A DNA stretch of 23,831 nt from Bacillota bacterium (GTDB lineage: Bacteria > Bacillota > Clostridia > Lachnospirales > Lachnospiraceae). Every line of letters begins with the position of its first letter. Position 1 is the stretch's first letter. The stretch is taken from positions 1 to 23,831 of the forward strand of contig JAEZHX010000166.1 of NCBI GenBank assembly GCA_023436765.1, written 5' to 3'. Of the stretch, positions 6,759-15,362 are shown one piece after another. The position numbers and the translations under genes were made by a program. Below the pieces are notes generated by a model. The model saw only the letters and a list, made by a program, of their open reading frames with translations, ran no database searches and was not told the origin of the DNA.

Positions 6759-8795
6759 TTATCTCATGATGTCCCGAATATGCTTTGTCATTACATCAAA
6801 GCCTTCCCGAATAGTTAAGCTGTTAGATCCGGCAGTGTTGATTGTTACTATTCTCTGAACTGCCTCCAATAAATCACCGGGTTCATCAATCCTGAGGATA
6901 TACTCTAAATTTGATACCCATTCATATACACCGTCTATGATATCATTGTGCTTAGAAATAAGAATACAGGGAGTCTGGGTAATAGTACAGAACACCATAC
7001 CCTGCAGGCAATCCGTTACGACATACTCAGACTGTGCTATTTTATGAAGGAAGGCTTCCACAACATCCTTTCTATCATATATAATAACATCCGAAATCAG
7101 CTTGATTTCATTCTTAAGCAGATTCTGCGTATTCTGTCTGATTATCGTTTCAACAAGCTGTCTATCATCCTGAGCCAGCGCTTCTTCCCCATCGCTTTGC
7201 AGAAGCAGCAGTGCTCCCCTTCGTTCGAGGCTGATCCTCTTACTATAGTCAGAATACAGTACAATATCCGGTACTAAAATCGTATTACAGGTAAAATACT
7301 GCCTCGCCAGCTCAAAGGAGTGGCCTTCCCTGAGATATAAGGTTAAATTCTTACACTTGTTTATGATTCTCTGGTCTTCTTCTAATTGAAGCTTTCCCTC
7401 CTGCGATGCCTCATAGTGAACGGACTGCGGAAAGATGATTTTCCGATGCTTCGGGTATTTTCGCAGCAGTTCATTTCTTATCTTTACCGCAGGCTGATCA
7501 TAGCTTCCGATACTCCCCCCGCCGGGCAAACAGATGAGATCCTTTCTTCTAATGATAAACCGTAGCAGCTTTCTGACAGCCTCATATTCAGTTGCCGTAA
7601 TTTCAATTATTCTATGCTCCGGTAAAACCATCCGCAGATACTCCAGCTCTGAAATCGCTGTCAGATGCCCTCCCAGATCATTAAAATCCTCACTGCCAAT
7701 GATAAAAGCACGCCTTTTTGAGGTTTTCTCCGATTGATTTACTTTTATGGCTTCTGCAATTTTCCATCCCCTTTGATTCATGCTAAGGATGGATACATTT
7801 AGCCTCACCAAACCTCTAGTCAGTAATAAGATACAGTTCAGCAATACAATAAGGCCTCTCCTAAAGCCATAATATCTAAAAACCGAAGGAAAGCGGAACA
7901 CTGCTCTTCTGATTTGCTTGTAGAAGTATTTTTTATCATTAATCGCTGCGATTGCTTTCTTATAATTATCTGATGTAAGGCTTCTGAGCTGTTCGAACAT
8001 GATGCTGTAAAACAGCACCGGAAACTTTTTCTGTAATATGGTGTTATCAAAGGAAGCTGTTATCTTCTCCTCCACCAGCTTACATAAAGAAAGTGAGGCT
8101 GATAGCCTGGGCTCCCTCGCCGCCTGTGACATGATAGAATCCTTGCGGATCAAGTAATAATATAATACCTCGGAAATGCTGGCGATTTTGGTTACATGCA
8201 TCGCATAATTTAATGAGAAGCCGAAATCCTCAGCAAAAATAACCTTGTTATTCCAGAAGAATAGCTGATTATTTCGTATGACATCTCCCTTAAACAACCT
8301 ATTCCAAGCCTCCCAGCCGTTCGTATACTTGGCCAGCCGGTTAACGATATAATCAATTCGATTGCGATCGTCTATCTCATAGATTCCTTCCTTAAAATAA
8401 CTGGTGGACAATAAGTTGTCATATTCGTCCACCCTGTAATAATTAAAGGTAACCAGGTCTGCCGAGGTCTCAACTGCCTTCGTTAACGCAACCTCGATTA
8501 GGTTAACTGCGACATAATCATCCCCGTCCAGGAAATAAACATAATCACCGGTAAAGACCTTCAACGCAGCATTTCTCGCATCGGAAAGGCCGCCGTTCGG
8601 TTTATGTATCACCTTAATTCTGTGATCCTGCTTCGCATATTCATCGCAAATGGCCGGGCAGCTATCGGGGGAGCCATCATCCACCAATATAATCTCCAGA
8701 TTACGGTAGGTCTGTGCAAGGGTGGATTCAATACATCGGCGAATATATTTTTCTACCTTATAGATCGGAATAATAACACTTACCTTCTCATTCAT
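6759..8795 (-). CDS. GT2 - pyruvyltransferase-like fusion, with degenerate pyruvyltransferase domain
   Basis: A 678-residue fusion. Residues 1-230 are a family 2 glycosyltransferase with intact motifs: IIPIY, VDDGSPD (D39-D40), GGLSDARN, the DXD-type DGDD (D90-D93), and an acidic ED at 189-190. A helical linker (about 230-355) leads to a polysaccharide pyruvyltransferase domain (about 362-678). That domain has lost motifs kept by its neighbour: NLGD has become DLGG (373-376), GGGN is GGGS, and DRLHG is DCLQG (C596, Q598). The downstream NHK segment also differs. The codons read cleanly (TGC, CAG) and the frame is intact, so this is substitution, not decay by frameshift. It probably works as a glycosyltransferase, with the C-terminal half inactive, structural or altered. 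GGGAGGG precedes the ATG. Confidence 0.88.
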   Translation of the reverse strand: MNEKVSVIIPIYKVEKYIRRCIESTLAQTYRNLEIILVDDGSPDSCPAICDEYAKQDHRIKVIHKPNGGLSDARNAALKVFTGDYVYFLDGDDYVAVNLIEVALTKAVETSADLVTFNYYRVDEYDNLLSTSYFKEGIYEIDDRNRIDYIVNRLAKYTNGWEAWNRLFKGDVIRNNQLFFWNNKVIFAEDFGFSLNYAMHVTKIASISEVLYYYLIRKDSIMSQAAREPRLSASLSLCKLVEEKITASFDNTILQKKFPVLFYSIMFEQLRSLTSDNYKKAIAAINDKKYFYKQIRRAVFRFPSVFRYYGFRRGLIVLLNCILLLTRGLVRLNVSILSMNQRGWKIAEAIKVNQSEKTSKRRAFIIGSEDFNDLGGHLTAISELEYLRMVLPEHRIIEITATEYEAVRKLLRFIIRRKDLICLPGGGSIGSYDQPAVKIRNELLRKYPKHRKIIFPQSVHYEASQEGKLQLEEDQRIINKCKNLTLYLREGHSFELARQYFTCNTILVPDIVLYSDYSKRISLERRGALLLLQSDGEEALAQDDRQLVETIIRQNTQNLLKNEIKLISDVIIYDRKDVVEAFLHKIAQSEYVVTDCLQGMVFCTITQTPCILISKHNDIIDGVYEWVSNLEYILRIDEPGDLLEAVQRIVTINTAGSNSLTIREGFDVMTKHIRDIMR

Positions 8796-8826
8796 ATAAA
8801 TTCTTCCCTCCCTCGTTCAGCTTAGG

Positions 8827-10863
8827 TTAAGGAACACTGATTTTACTCTTCAGCAGCTTTGACAGAGCATCAAACCTTTTCAGCAGTTCCGTTTTGTCAT
8901 ACACAGCTCCATCCATTCTTCTCAGCTTATTCAAAGCCTCATTAAGCTCACCCATATTTTTAATCATGATAATATACTCCAGTCCCGAGATCCATTCATA
9001 GACTCCCGCAACCTTATGGTTATAATTCGGAAGTACGATGCAGGGAGTTCTGGTTATTGCACAGAACACCATTCCATGCAGACGATCGGTTACGACAAAT
9101 TCGGCTTTCGCTATTTTACTGATAAACTCCTCTACAACCTCTTCTCTGTCATAAACCTGAATGTCCGCTATTAATTGCGTATCATTCATCCGAATATCAG
9201 AAGTGTACTGCTGTACGACCCCTCTGATCAGCTGCTTGTCCTGCTCGGACATAACACCCTCCAAATCATTTCGCAAGAGAAGAAGTGCACCTTTCCGTTC
9301 AAAACTAAATTGATCTGTATAGTCTGAAAACAAGACGATATCCGGTATTAAGATCTCCCTGCAGTTAAAGTACCGCTTTGCCAGTTCATAGGAAGCCCTT
9401 TCTCTAAGGCATAGGGTCAGGTTTTTGGTCCGTCTGATTGCGCTTTGGTCCTCATAAAGCTCAGCCCTTGCTCTGTCGGATGCATCATAGTGAATGGTCT
9501 GAGGGAAAATCACCTTCTCATTTGTCGGAAATTTCTTCATCAGGTCTCTGCGGATATATTCTGCAAGCATATAGAAGTTTCCGATATTTCCTCCACCATG
9601 CATGCAGATCAGGTCCCTTCTTCGGATCACAAACGGAAGAAGACGATTCACGGCAAAATACTGAGAGGCAGTAATCTCAATAATAGCATAATCCGGAAAA
9701 TATTCTTTAAGGTATTGAAGCTCTGATATCGCGATATGCTGATCTCCCAGGTTCCAAAAATCCTCACAGCCTATTAAAAATAGCCGTTTTTTTAAGCCTA
9801 TCTTCATTTTATTATATTGATAGGTCTCCGATATTTTCTGGCACTTATTAATCAGATGTATGATATGGATTCCGATTTTCTCCGTTCTTTTGGAGGAGAT
9901 CATAATACATTGCAGTAAAAGAGCCATTCCCCAAGCAAACCCGTAGTATTTCATTAATAATCCGGGCTTTCTTATCACCCATCTGATCTGACTATAAAGG
10001 AACCTTTTATCCTTCACAGAGGATAGCGTGGTTTTATAATTGTATAAGTGGAGCTTTGCCAGCTCCTCATTCATCAAGCCAAAAAGCAGGATGGAATATT
10101 TCTTATGAAGGCTGTTGTTTCTATACGAAGCCATCAACCTCTGCTTCAGAAGCTTACATAATTCAACTGCTTCTGACAGCCTGGGTTCCTTAGGTGACCA
10201 CGCCCGATTCGAGCCTTTTCGTATCCGATAGTAATACAGCACTTCGGGTAGAAAGGAGATCCGCCTCGCATGGATTGCATAGGCTAATGCAAATCCCCGA
10301 TCCTCCGAGAAATTTGCTTCATTACTCCAAAAGCGCAGATGCTTCTTCCGGATAAGGGAAGCATTAAATAATCTGTTCCCAAGCTCTAACCCCTCCCTGC
10401 TTCCCAACAGAGGCCTCATCAGAAGTTCTAGGATGTCCTGTTCCTCTGCTTCTGCAGTTTGAAATCTTACCGTGGATAATAGGTTATCGAACTCATCCAC
10501 CTTTTTATAGTGAAACAGCACCAGGTCGGCCGAGGTATCCTCCGCCTTCTCTAAAGCAGCTTCCACCAAGGTGTCAGCCACATAGTCATTACCATCAAGA
10601 AAATAAACATAATCTCCGCTGATTTCCTTCAGTCCGGCATTCTTTGCCTCCGGGAGCCCACCCTTATCCCTATGGATTACCTTAATTCTCGAATCCTTTT
10701 GTGCATAAGCCTCACATAGCCTTGGACTGTTATCCGTGGAGCCTGCATCCACCAGGAGGATCTCCAGATTACGATAGGTCTGCCTAAGGATGGACTCAAC
10801 ACAACGGTTGAGATAATTCTCCGCATTATAGATTGAAATAATGATACTGACTGAATGATTCAT
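8827..10863 (-). CDS. GT2-like - polysaccharide pyruvyltransferase fusion, with altered GT2 metal motif
   Basis: This is the tandem paralogue of the next gene, also exactly 678 residues and alignable end to end. The C-terminal pyruvyltransferase domain (about 358-678) keeps the family motifs: NLGDQHIA (371-378), HGGGNIG (about 422-428), TDRLHGM (592-598) and YNHKVAG (614-620). It would transfer a pyruvyl ketal from phosphoenolpyruvate to a sugar. The N-terminal GT2 half (1-230) has altered key sites: IIS for IIP, VDAG for VDDG (A40), GGLPEAKN for GGLSDARN, and DGND for DGDD, so the Asp expected to hold the metal is Asn92 (codon AAT). VDAG occurs in some active GT2 proteins, so the DXD change is the stronger sign. 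It is likely a pyruvyltransferase with a weak or inactive GT half. GGGAG precedes the ATG. Confidence 0.88.
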   Translation of the reverse strand: MNHSVSIIISIYNAENYLNRCVESILRQTYRNLEILLVDAGSTDNSPRLCEAYAQKDSRIKVIHRDKGGLPEAKNAGLKEISGDYVYFLDGNDYVADTLVEAALEKAEDTSADLVLFHYKKVDEFDNLLSTVRFQTAEAEEQDILELLMRPLLGSREGLELGNRLFNASLIRKKHLRFWSNEANFSEDRGFALAYAIHARRISFLPEVLYYYRIRKGSNRAWSPKEPRLSEAVELCKLLKQRLMASYRNNSLHKKYSILLFGLMNEELAKLHLYNYKTTLSSVKDKRFLYSQIRWVIRKPGLLMKYYGFAWGMALLLQCIMISSKRTEKIGIHIIHLINKCQKISETYQYNKMKIGLKKRLFLIGCEDFWNLGDQHIAISELQYLKEYFPDYAIIEITASQYFAVNRLLPFVIRRRDLICMHGGGNIGNFYMLAEYIRRDLMKKFPTNEKVIFPQTIHYDASDRARAELYEDQSAIRRTKNLTLCLRERASYELAKRYFNCREILIPDIVLFSDYTDQFSFERKGALLLLRNDLEGVMSEQDKQLIRGVVQQYTSDIRMNDTQLIADIQVYDREEVVEEFISKIAKAEFVVTDRLHGMVFCAITRTPCIVLPNYNHKVAGVYEWISGLEYIIMIKNMGELNEALNKLRRMDGAVYDKTELLKRFDALSKLLKSKISVP

Positions 10864-10897
10864 AGGCTACTCCCACACTTGAGATAATTTCCTGTAT

Positions 10898-12445
10898 TTA
10901 TGAATTTGTTGTCTCTTTCTTCATGATTTTGCATATTATTTTGTTAATCACCTGTTGATGGATGTATTTATATTCATTGCTACGAAGGAATAAGACTAAT
11001 ATAATTACATTCGGCACAATGATGCAAATCATCAGCTTTAGTATCAGATTCGATACAGAGATGGTACTGATGGTACTGCTTATCGCATAGGTAATCGCAC
11101 TGCAGGCAACCGCTATCACCCAATAGAGGGCCTGTCTTTTAAAATATATCCCGGCTGATTTTTGAAAATATAACTTAAATAGTATCAATGGCTCATACCA
11201 CATATTTGTTAACAGTCTGGAGATCGCCGTAGCAAGCAGGATCCCAAATAAGCCGTAAAGCTTTCCTAATAGGACCGAAAGTACCAGATTGATAGCGGCT
11301 GTGATCAGAAAAACATATTTCGTCTGTCTAAAAAGTCCGGTGGTATCCCGATAAATAGCTACCGTGGTGATGGATCCCGGCATGAAGAAATTTACTACGA
11401 TGATGATAACGGTCAGCATACCAAAGACAAATTCCTTACCCACCCACAGGGTGATAAAATCATTAAACAGAACCAAAAAACAAACCGAGCAAAATGTCAT
11501 AAGCCAAAAATCAATAAAATTCAACACACGAAAAATTTCAAATTTTCTCTCGTCATCCTCTGAGGCATTCAGACTTCCGACACTCGAGGTTACTGCGTTA
11601 TAGAGAATATCGGTAAAGCCATAGATGGCAGCGATAATCGTCAGATAGTTCGAGTAGAAGCCCACAGCGGCTGTCCCGATCATCATGGATATGATAAAAT
11701 TGTCCGTATTATTTAACAGAACACCGCCTAATTTGTATAGGAACATTGATTTCACATTTTCAAAGATGCTTTTCTTGGCTTCTCTATCCAGCTCTCCTGT
11801 GTTTCGAATATAGGGATATAATTTTTTTGCTTTATTGGTCTGAAACCAGTTAACCAGAAAGGTTCTGAGGCTGAAAATAATTAAGTACAGCATGAAGTTT
11901 CTAAATACAGCCAAAACGATAATCTGTGCTATTGTTTGCAGGATGGAGCCGATCAGGGAATAGGATGTAATTAAATAATTCTTTTGATCCGCTGTAATGA
12001 TCGTATATTTATAGGACATCAAATAAGAAATTACAATATTTGCAACATATAGCAGATAATAAACCGGCAGGTACGGTATGGCCGTATTCAGATTTACCAC
12101 AAACGGCAGCAGAGGAATCATGCCTATTCCAATCACCGCTACGATGACTGCCAGTCTATGGTAGATCTTTTTATAATAGGTCAATAAAGCAACCACCGTA
12201 TTCGTATCATTTTCTGCCAAGGGCTTATACATACTGTAAATAATGGCAGACCCGAAGCCCAGATCAGCCAGGGACAGTACCATAAGAATATTATAAAACA
12301 TAGCATTAATTCCCTGATATTCTATCCCTAGGGTATGAATAAAAACGGTTCTCCCAATCAGCTGCAAAACCATGGCAATAACCTGGCTGACGGAGCCCGC
12401 TAAAATATTCATTGCCACATATTGTTTTCTGGTTTTTCTCTCCAA
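10898..12445 (-). CDS. Polysaccharide flippase, Wzx/PST family (first copy)
   Basis: A 515-residue integral membrane protein with 12-14 predicted hydrophobic helices. The N-terminal segment has GRTVFIHTLGIEYQGINAMF and LADLGFGSAIIYSMYKPLAE, diagnostic of the polysaccharide transporter branch of the MOP superfamily. It would flip lipid-linked repeat units across the cytoplasmic membrane. The start appears to be TTG at 12445: AAGGAG lies 9 bases upstream, whereas the next ATG (M12) has no ribosome site and would cut the basic pre-helix segment. It begins 17 bases after the PP-loop gene. It is paralogous to the flippase at 4078-5613. Confidence 0.9.
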   Translation of the reverse strand: MERKTRKQYVAMNILAGSVSQVIAMVLQLIGRTVFIHTLGIEYQGINAMFYNILMVLSLADLGFGSAIIYSMYKPLAENDTNTVVALLTYYKKIYHRLAVIVAVIGIGMIPLLPFVVNLNTAIPYLPVYYLLYVANIVISYLMSYKYTIITADQKNYLITSYSLIGSILQTIAQIIVLAVFRNFMLYLIIFSLRTFLVNWFQTNKAKKLYPYIRNTGELDREAKKSIFENVKSMFLYKLGGVLLNNTDNFIISMMIGTAAVGFYSNYLTIIAAIYGFTDILYNAVTSSVGSLNASEDDERKFEIFRVLNFIDFWLMTFCSVCFLVLFNDFITLWVGKEFVFGMLTVIIIVVNFFMPGSITTVAIYRDTTGLFRQTKYVFLITAAINLVLSVLLGKLYGLFGILLATAISRLLTNMWYEPLILFKLYFQKSAGIYFKRQALYWVIAVACSAITYAISSTISTISVSNLILKLMICIIVPNVIILVLFLRSNEYKYIHQQVINKIICKIMKKETTNS

Positions 12446-12461
12446 TATTTCAAGCTCCTTA

Positions 12462-13718
12462 TCAAAATAGATTGCTCTTAAAAGCTTTGCTTCTTAACAG
12501 GTTCTTCCCCTTGCGTATGAAACGATATAGTAATCTTTTCTGAAAGGACTGCTCCTTATCCAGATCAGCCCTGTAAAACCACCTTAACTCCGGAATGATA
12601 TCCTGTCTCGTGTAGTTATTACGCATTAAATTCTGTATACTTCTATAAACTACAAAATACGTCGCATCGAGAAGGTGCAGCTTTATTCTGAAATCCTTCA
12701 TCATACCGGCAAACTCCTCTTCCCGGTAGTGAAAGCCATACTCCCTTGGGTCATTTTTGCCGGCTAATAAGCATAGGATGGTGCGATAGCATTTTTCACA
12801 GTGACAGCAATTAGAACCTCCCTTGGACTCCCAGCATACTCTGAGCTGTATTGGTTTGCCGGTTTTTTTCACATATACGCTGATACGGTCTGTTTTTTCC
12901 GGACGGCTATATTCATATCCGTCGTGTATCACCCGGCAACCGAAAAATCTAACGTAATTATCTATCGAAGGATCGGAAGCACAATTCGAAATATCCTCTA
13001 TCGTTAACGAAGAAGCAATGTATACTGTTTTGATTTTATATTGGTAGGCCAGGGGAGCAATATGTCCAATGATCCCTATTCCATGTTGGAACGCATGCCA
13101 CCAGTCATCTTCAATCAGGCGAAAGGCGTATTCATTCAGTGCCACCTCATTCAGAAATCTTCGGAATGAGGTTTTAATCGGTATGTACTCGAGGTGATTC
13201 TGATGGGCAATGCCTTGTATATGCTGATCCACCAGCTCCCAGCCCGCAGGGTCCTCAAAAGGAATATCGGCTCCCCATAGAGTTACCAGGATTGGTTTTT
13301 CCTCTATATGTGAAATCAGCGTATGATATGCATCGACTCCGCCGCTAAAAAATACCGCCGCACCGTCCAGATCCCCTCGATTGTTATCCGTTATTCTTCG
13401 GGCTGTAATTTTACCTCTGAAGGACTCATTCGGATACATATTCACATAGCCGCGCTTAAAATCATCTATACTTTCGTAAAAATCCCGATCGATATCCTCC
13501 AGCAGCACCTCAGCGTTAAAGATCCATACCAGAGGTAAAACATTACATAGGAACGGAATGACCGCTATGCTTTTGGGGATCCCTTCAAGCTCTCTCCCGT
13601 ATTCTGCAAAATAGGTATCAGTATCTCTAAAATATCTTCTCCATTCACCCTTAACAGTGTACCTGCATTCCAGGCGATGACCGATTACATTAATCTCCTC
13701 AAGGACTATGCTGTTCAT
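12462..13718 (-). CDS. QueC-like PP-loop ATPase with zinc-site cysteines, function unknown
   Basis: I do not recognise a named function for this 418-residue protein. Residues 121-130 contain FFSGGVDAYHT, the SGGxD pyrophosphate loop of the adenylating PP-loop family. Cysteines at 295, 304, 307 and 310 (CWESKGGSNCCHCEKC) fit the C-x8-C-x2-C-x2-C zinc pattern of QueC/ExsB, the enzyme that converts a deazaguanine carboxylate to a nitrile with ATP and ammonia. About 120 residues precede the P-loop that QueC lacks, and about 100 follow the cysteines. No other queuosine genes are nearby; the neighbours are a GH16 glycanase and a flippase. An ATP-dependent amidation or similar activation of an acidic sugar or substituent is a reasonable inference. 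Alternatives are a sugar amidotransferase relative or a regulator. Ribosome site GGGAGGGGAGG precedes the ATG. Confidence 0.75.
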   Translation of the reverse strand: MNSIVLEEINVIGHRLECRYTVKGEWRRYFRDTDTYFAEYGRELEGIPKSIAVIPFLCNVLPLVWIFNAEVLLEDIDRDFYESIDDFKRGYVNMYPNESFRGKITARRITDNNRGDLDGAAVFFSGGVDAYHTLISHIEEKPILVTLWGADIPFEDPAGWELVDQHIQGIAHQNHLEYIPIKTSFRRFLNEVALNEYAFRLIEDDWWHAFQHGIGIIGHIAPLAYQYKIKTVYIASSLTIEDISNCASDPSIDNYVRFFGCRVIHDGYEYSRPEKTDRISVYVKKTGKPIQLRVCWESKGGSNCCHCEKCYRTILCLLAGKNDPREYGFHYREEEFAGMMKDFRIKLHLLDATYFVVYRSIQNLMRNNYTRQDIIPELRWFYRADLDKEQSFQKRLLYRFIRKGKNLLRSKAFKSNLF

Positions 13719-13752
13719 ATATCCTCCCCTCCCTTCTGTCAGACTGACTCAG

Positions 13753-13799
13753 GTCTGCACCGGTTTCTTACCGATACACATGGCCGGTCAGGCACAGAC
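13753..13799 (-). other. Imperfect stem-loop in the largest internal gap of the operon
   Basis: In the 80-base gap between the GH16 and PP-loop genes, GTCTG (13753-13757) can pair with CAGAC (13795-13799), and ACCGG (13759-13763) with CCGGT (13784-13788), with an uneven internal loop. There is no U-run, so it is not an intrinsic terminator. It may affect mRNA stability or processing between the genes. Confidence 0.3.
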
Positions 13800-15328
13800 T
13801 AATAGCAAACCACTTTACAGACTGTTGTTACCCCGTTAGAAGCGGTAGCTGATATGATGCTGGTCCCTGTCCTAAGCAAACGCACATATCCGCCATAAAC
13901 GAGCGCAACACCCGGGTCAGAGGAGCTCCAGGTTACTGTTCTGTCCTGAGCGTCGGAAGGCAATAATGTAACATTAAGCTTTTTCACAGCACCTGCTCTT
14001 CCGATAAACTCCACCCTATCCAGGGTAATCGACTCCACCTCTGTGATTGGTCTGCCTTCCAGTGCTGTCACTCTTACATAATCAACCATCACTTCCATCT
14101 CAGTGACCGACGGATCAGGAATTCCTCCTGCCGCCCCCACCGCCAGATTTAATAAAAGATAAAAAGGCTCCTTCATTCCATCATCCGTAATCTCATGTGT
14201 ATAATATAATTTATTATCACAATAGAACTTAATCGTTTCCTCGCTTTTCTCGACAGCGTAGATATGAAACTCTGTGATATCAATCTCCTCCGATTTACCG
14301 GCATATTGGCTTAGGGCTGTGGCACCCGGGTGAGCCTGAATAAATACACCTCCCTGCACCCTGGTAGCCTTGCCGAACGCCTCCATAATATCGATTTCTC
14401 TTGCCTCCAGCCAGGTATCACCTCTGCCCCTTTGCCTGCTGTAATCCACCTCATAATCGGCTCCCAGCATCCAGAAGGCAGGAAATGCTCCGCTTTCATA
14501 GGGCAGCTTAATTCTTGCTTCAACTCTGGCATTGCCAACCTCCAGCTTATTATTGGTATGGATACTGGCCGAGGTCCAGTTTCCCTTTCCATCCTTTAAT
14601 GCTTTTAATACCAGATGCCCATCCCGAAGATATACATTTTCTGCTCTGTCCGTATATTCCTGCAGCTCCGAGTTACGAACATATCCATATTCATAATCCC
14701 ATTTATCCCTATCAAGAGTCGCCGAATCAAAATCTTCCTCCCAAAGGATATTTGACTGTTCCTTTACATTGACAGTTGCGGTTAGGATTATAATATGCTT
14801 CTCAGGAGCAGTTATCGTACAGGTCACCCTCGCTTCTCCGTCATCAAGCGCCGTCACAAGCCCATTGAATACATTAATTCCTATTACTGCTTTATTTGAT
14901 GAGGACCACTTATACTTTGATTTTGGGATCTTTCCGGATATATTTATATCAAACTGTTCTCCCCGCATCAGATTTATTTGTGTTTTCTTCAGCCTCGGAC
15001 CGGAAGGCTCAGCTCCTACGGTTACTTTACACTGAAGCTGTATGTTTTCTCCCTTTTTACCTGTAATAAAGCAGCTGATCAGTACTTCTCCGACATTGAC
15101 TGCATTTATTTTTCCGTTCTGACTATTTACCGTTACAACCTTATGGTCAGAGGTTGTCCAGCGGTAGGTCAACCCGGGTCTTTTCCCCTTAATATTAATG
15201 TCATAGGAGGTCCCCTTCTCCATTTGAATCGTATTCGCTGTAAGTGATATCGCAGGGTCCTCCGTAAAACCCTGTAGTATACTGAACGCGAATATAGCGG
15301 TCAAAAATAAAATCACGTATCGTGTCAT
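13799..15328 (-). CDS. Secreted GH16 family endo-glycanase with Big2-type Ig domains
   Basis: A 509-residue exported enzyme. Residues 1-21 are a signal peptide. Two bacterial Ig-like (Big2-type) domains (about 25-105 and 111-188, with YRWTTSDHKVVTVNSQNG and KWSSSNKAV) precede a GH16 laminarinase/lichenase-type domain (about 192-423). A third Ig-like domain (about 432-509, TVTWSSSDPGVA) closes the protein. The catalytic ExDxxE motif is intact: E311-I-D313-I-M-E316. Supporting GH16 landmarks are LEVGNARVEARIKLP, AFPAFWMLG and FHIYAVEKS. GH16 enzymes cut beta-1,3 or beta-1,4 glucans and galactans. Its place inside the biosynthetic operon recalls the GH16 enzymes of succinoglycan loci that cut nascent polymer, so chain trimming or release is likely. 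The exact linkage is unknown. AGAGAGGTG precedes the ATG. Confidence 0.9.
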   Translation of the reverse strand: MTRYVILFLTAIFAFSILQGFTEDPAISLTANTIQMEKGTSYDINIKGKRPGLTYRWTTSDHKVVTVNSQNGKINAVNVGEVLISCFITGKKGENIQLQCKVTVGAEPSGPRLKKTQINLMRGEQFDINISGKIPKSKYKWSSSNKAVIGINVFNGLVTALDDGEARVTCTITAPEKHIIILTATVNVKEQSNILWEEDFDSATLDRDKWDYEYGYVRNSELQEYTDRAENVYLRDGHLVLKALKDGKGNWTSASIHTNNKLEVGNARVEARIKLPYESGAFPAFWMLGADYEVDYSRQRGRGDTWLEAREIDIMEAFGKATRVQGGVFIQAHPGATALSQYAGKSEEIDITEFHIYAVEKSEETIKFYCDNKLYYTHEITDDGMKEPFYLLLNLAVGAAGGIPDPSVTEMEVMVDYVRVTALEGRPITEVESITLDRVEFIGRAGAVKKLNVTLLPSDAQDRTVTWSSSDPGVALVYGGYVRLLRTGTSIISATASNGVTTVCKVVCY

Positions 15329-15362
15329 AAGTCACCTCTCTTATACTGCCAGTGAGTACTCA

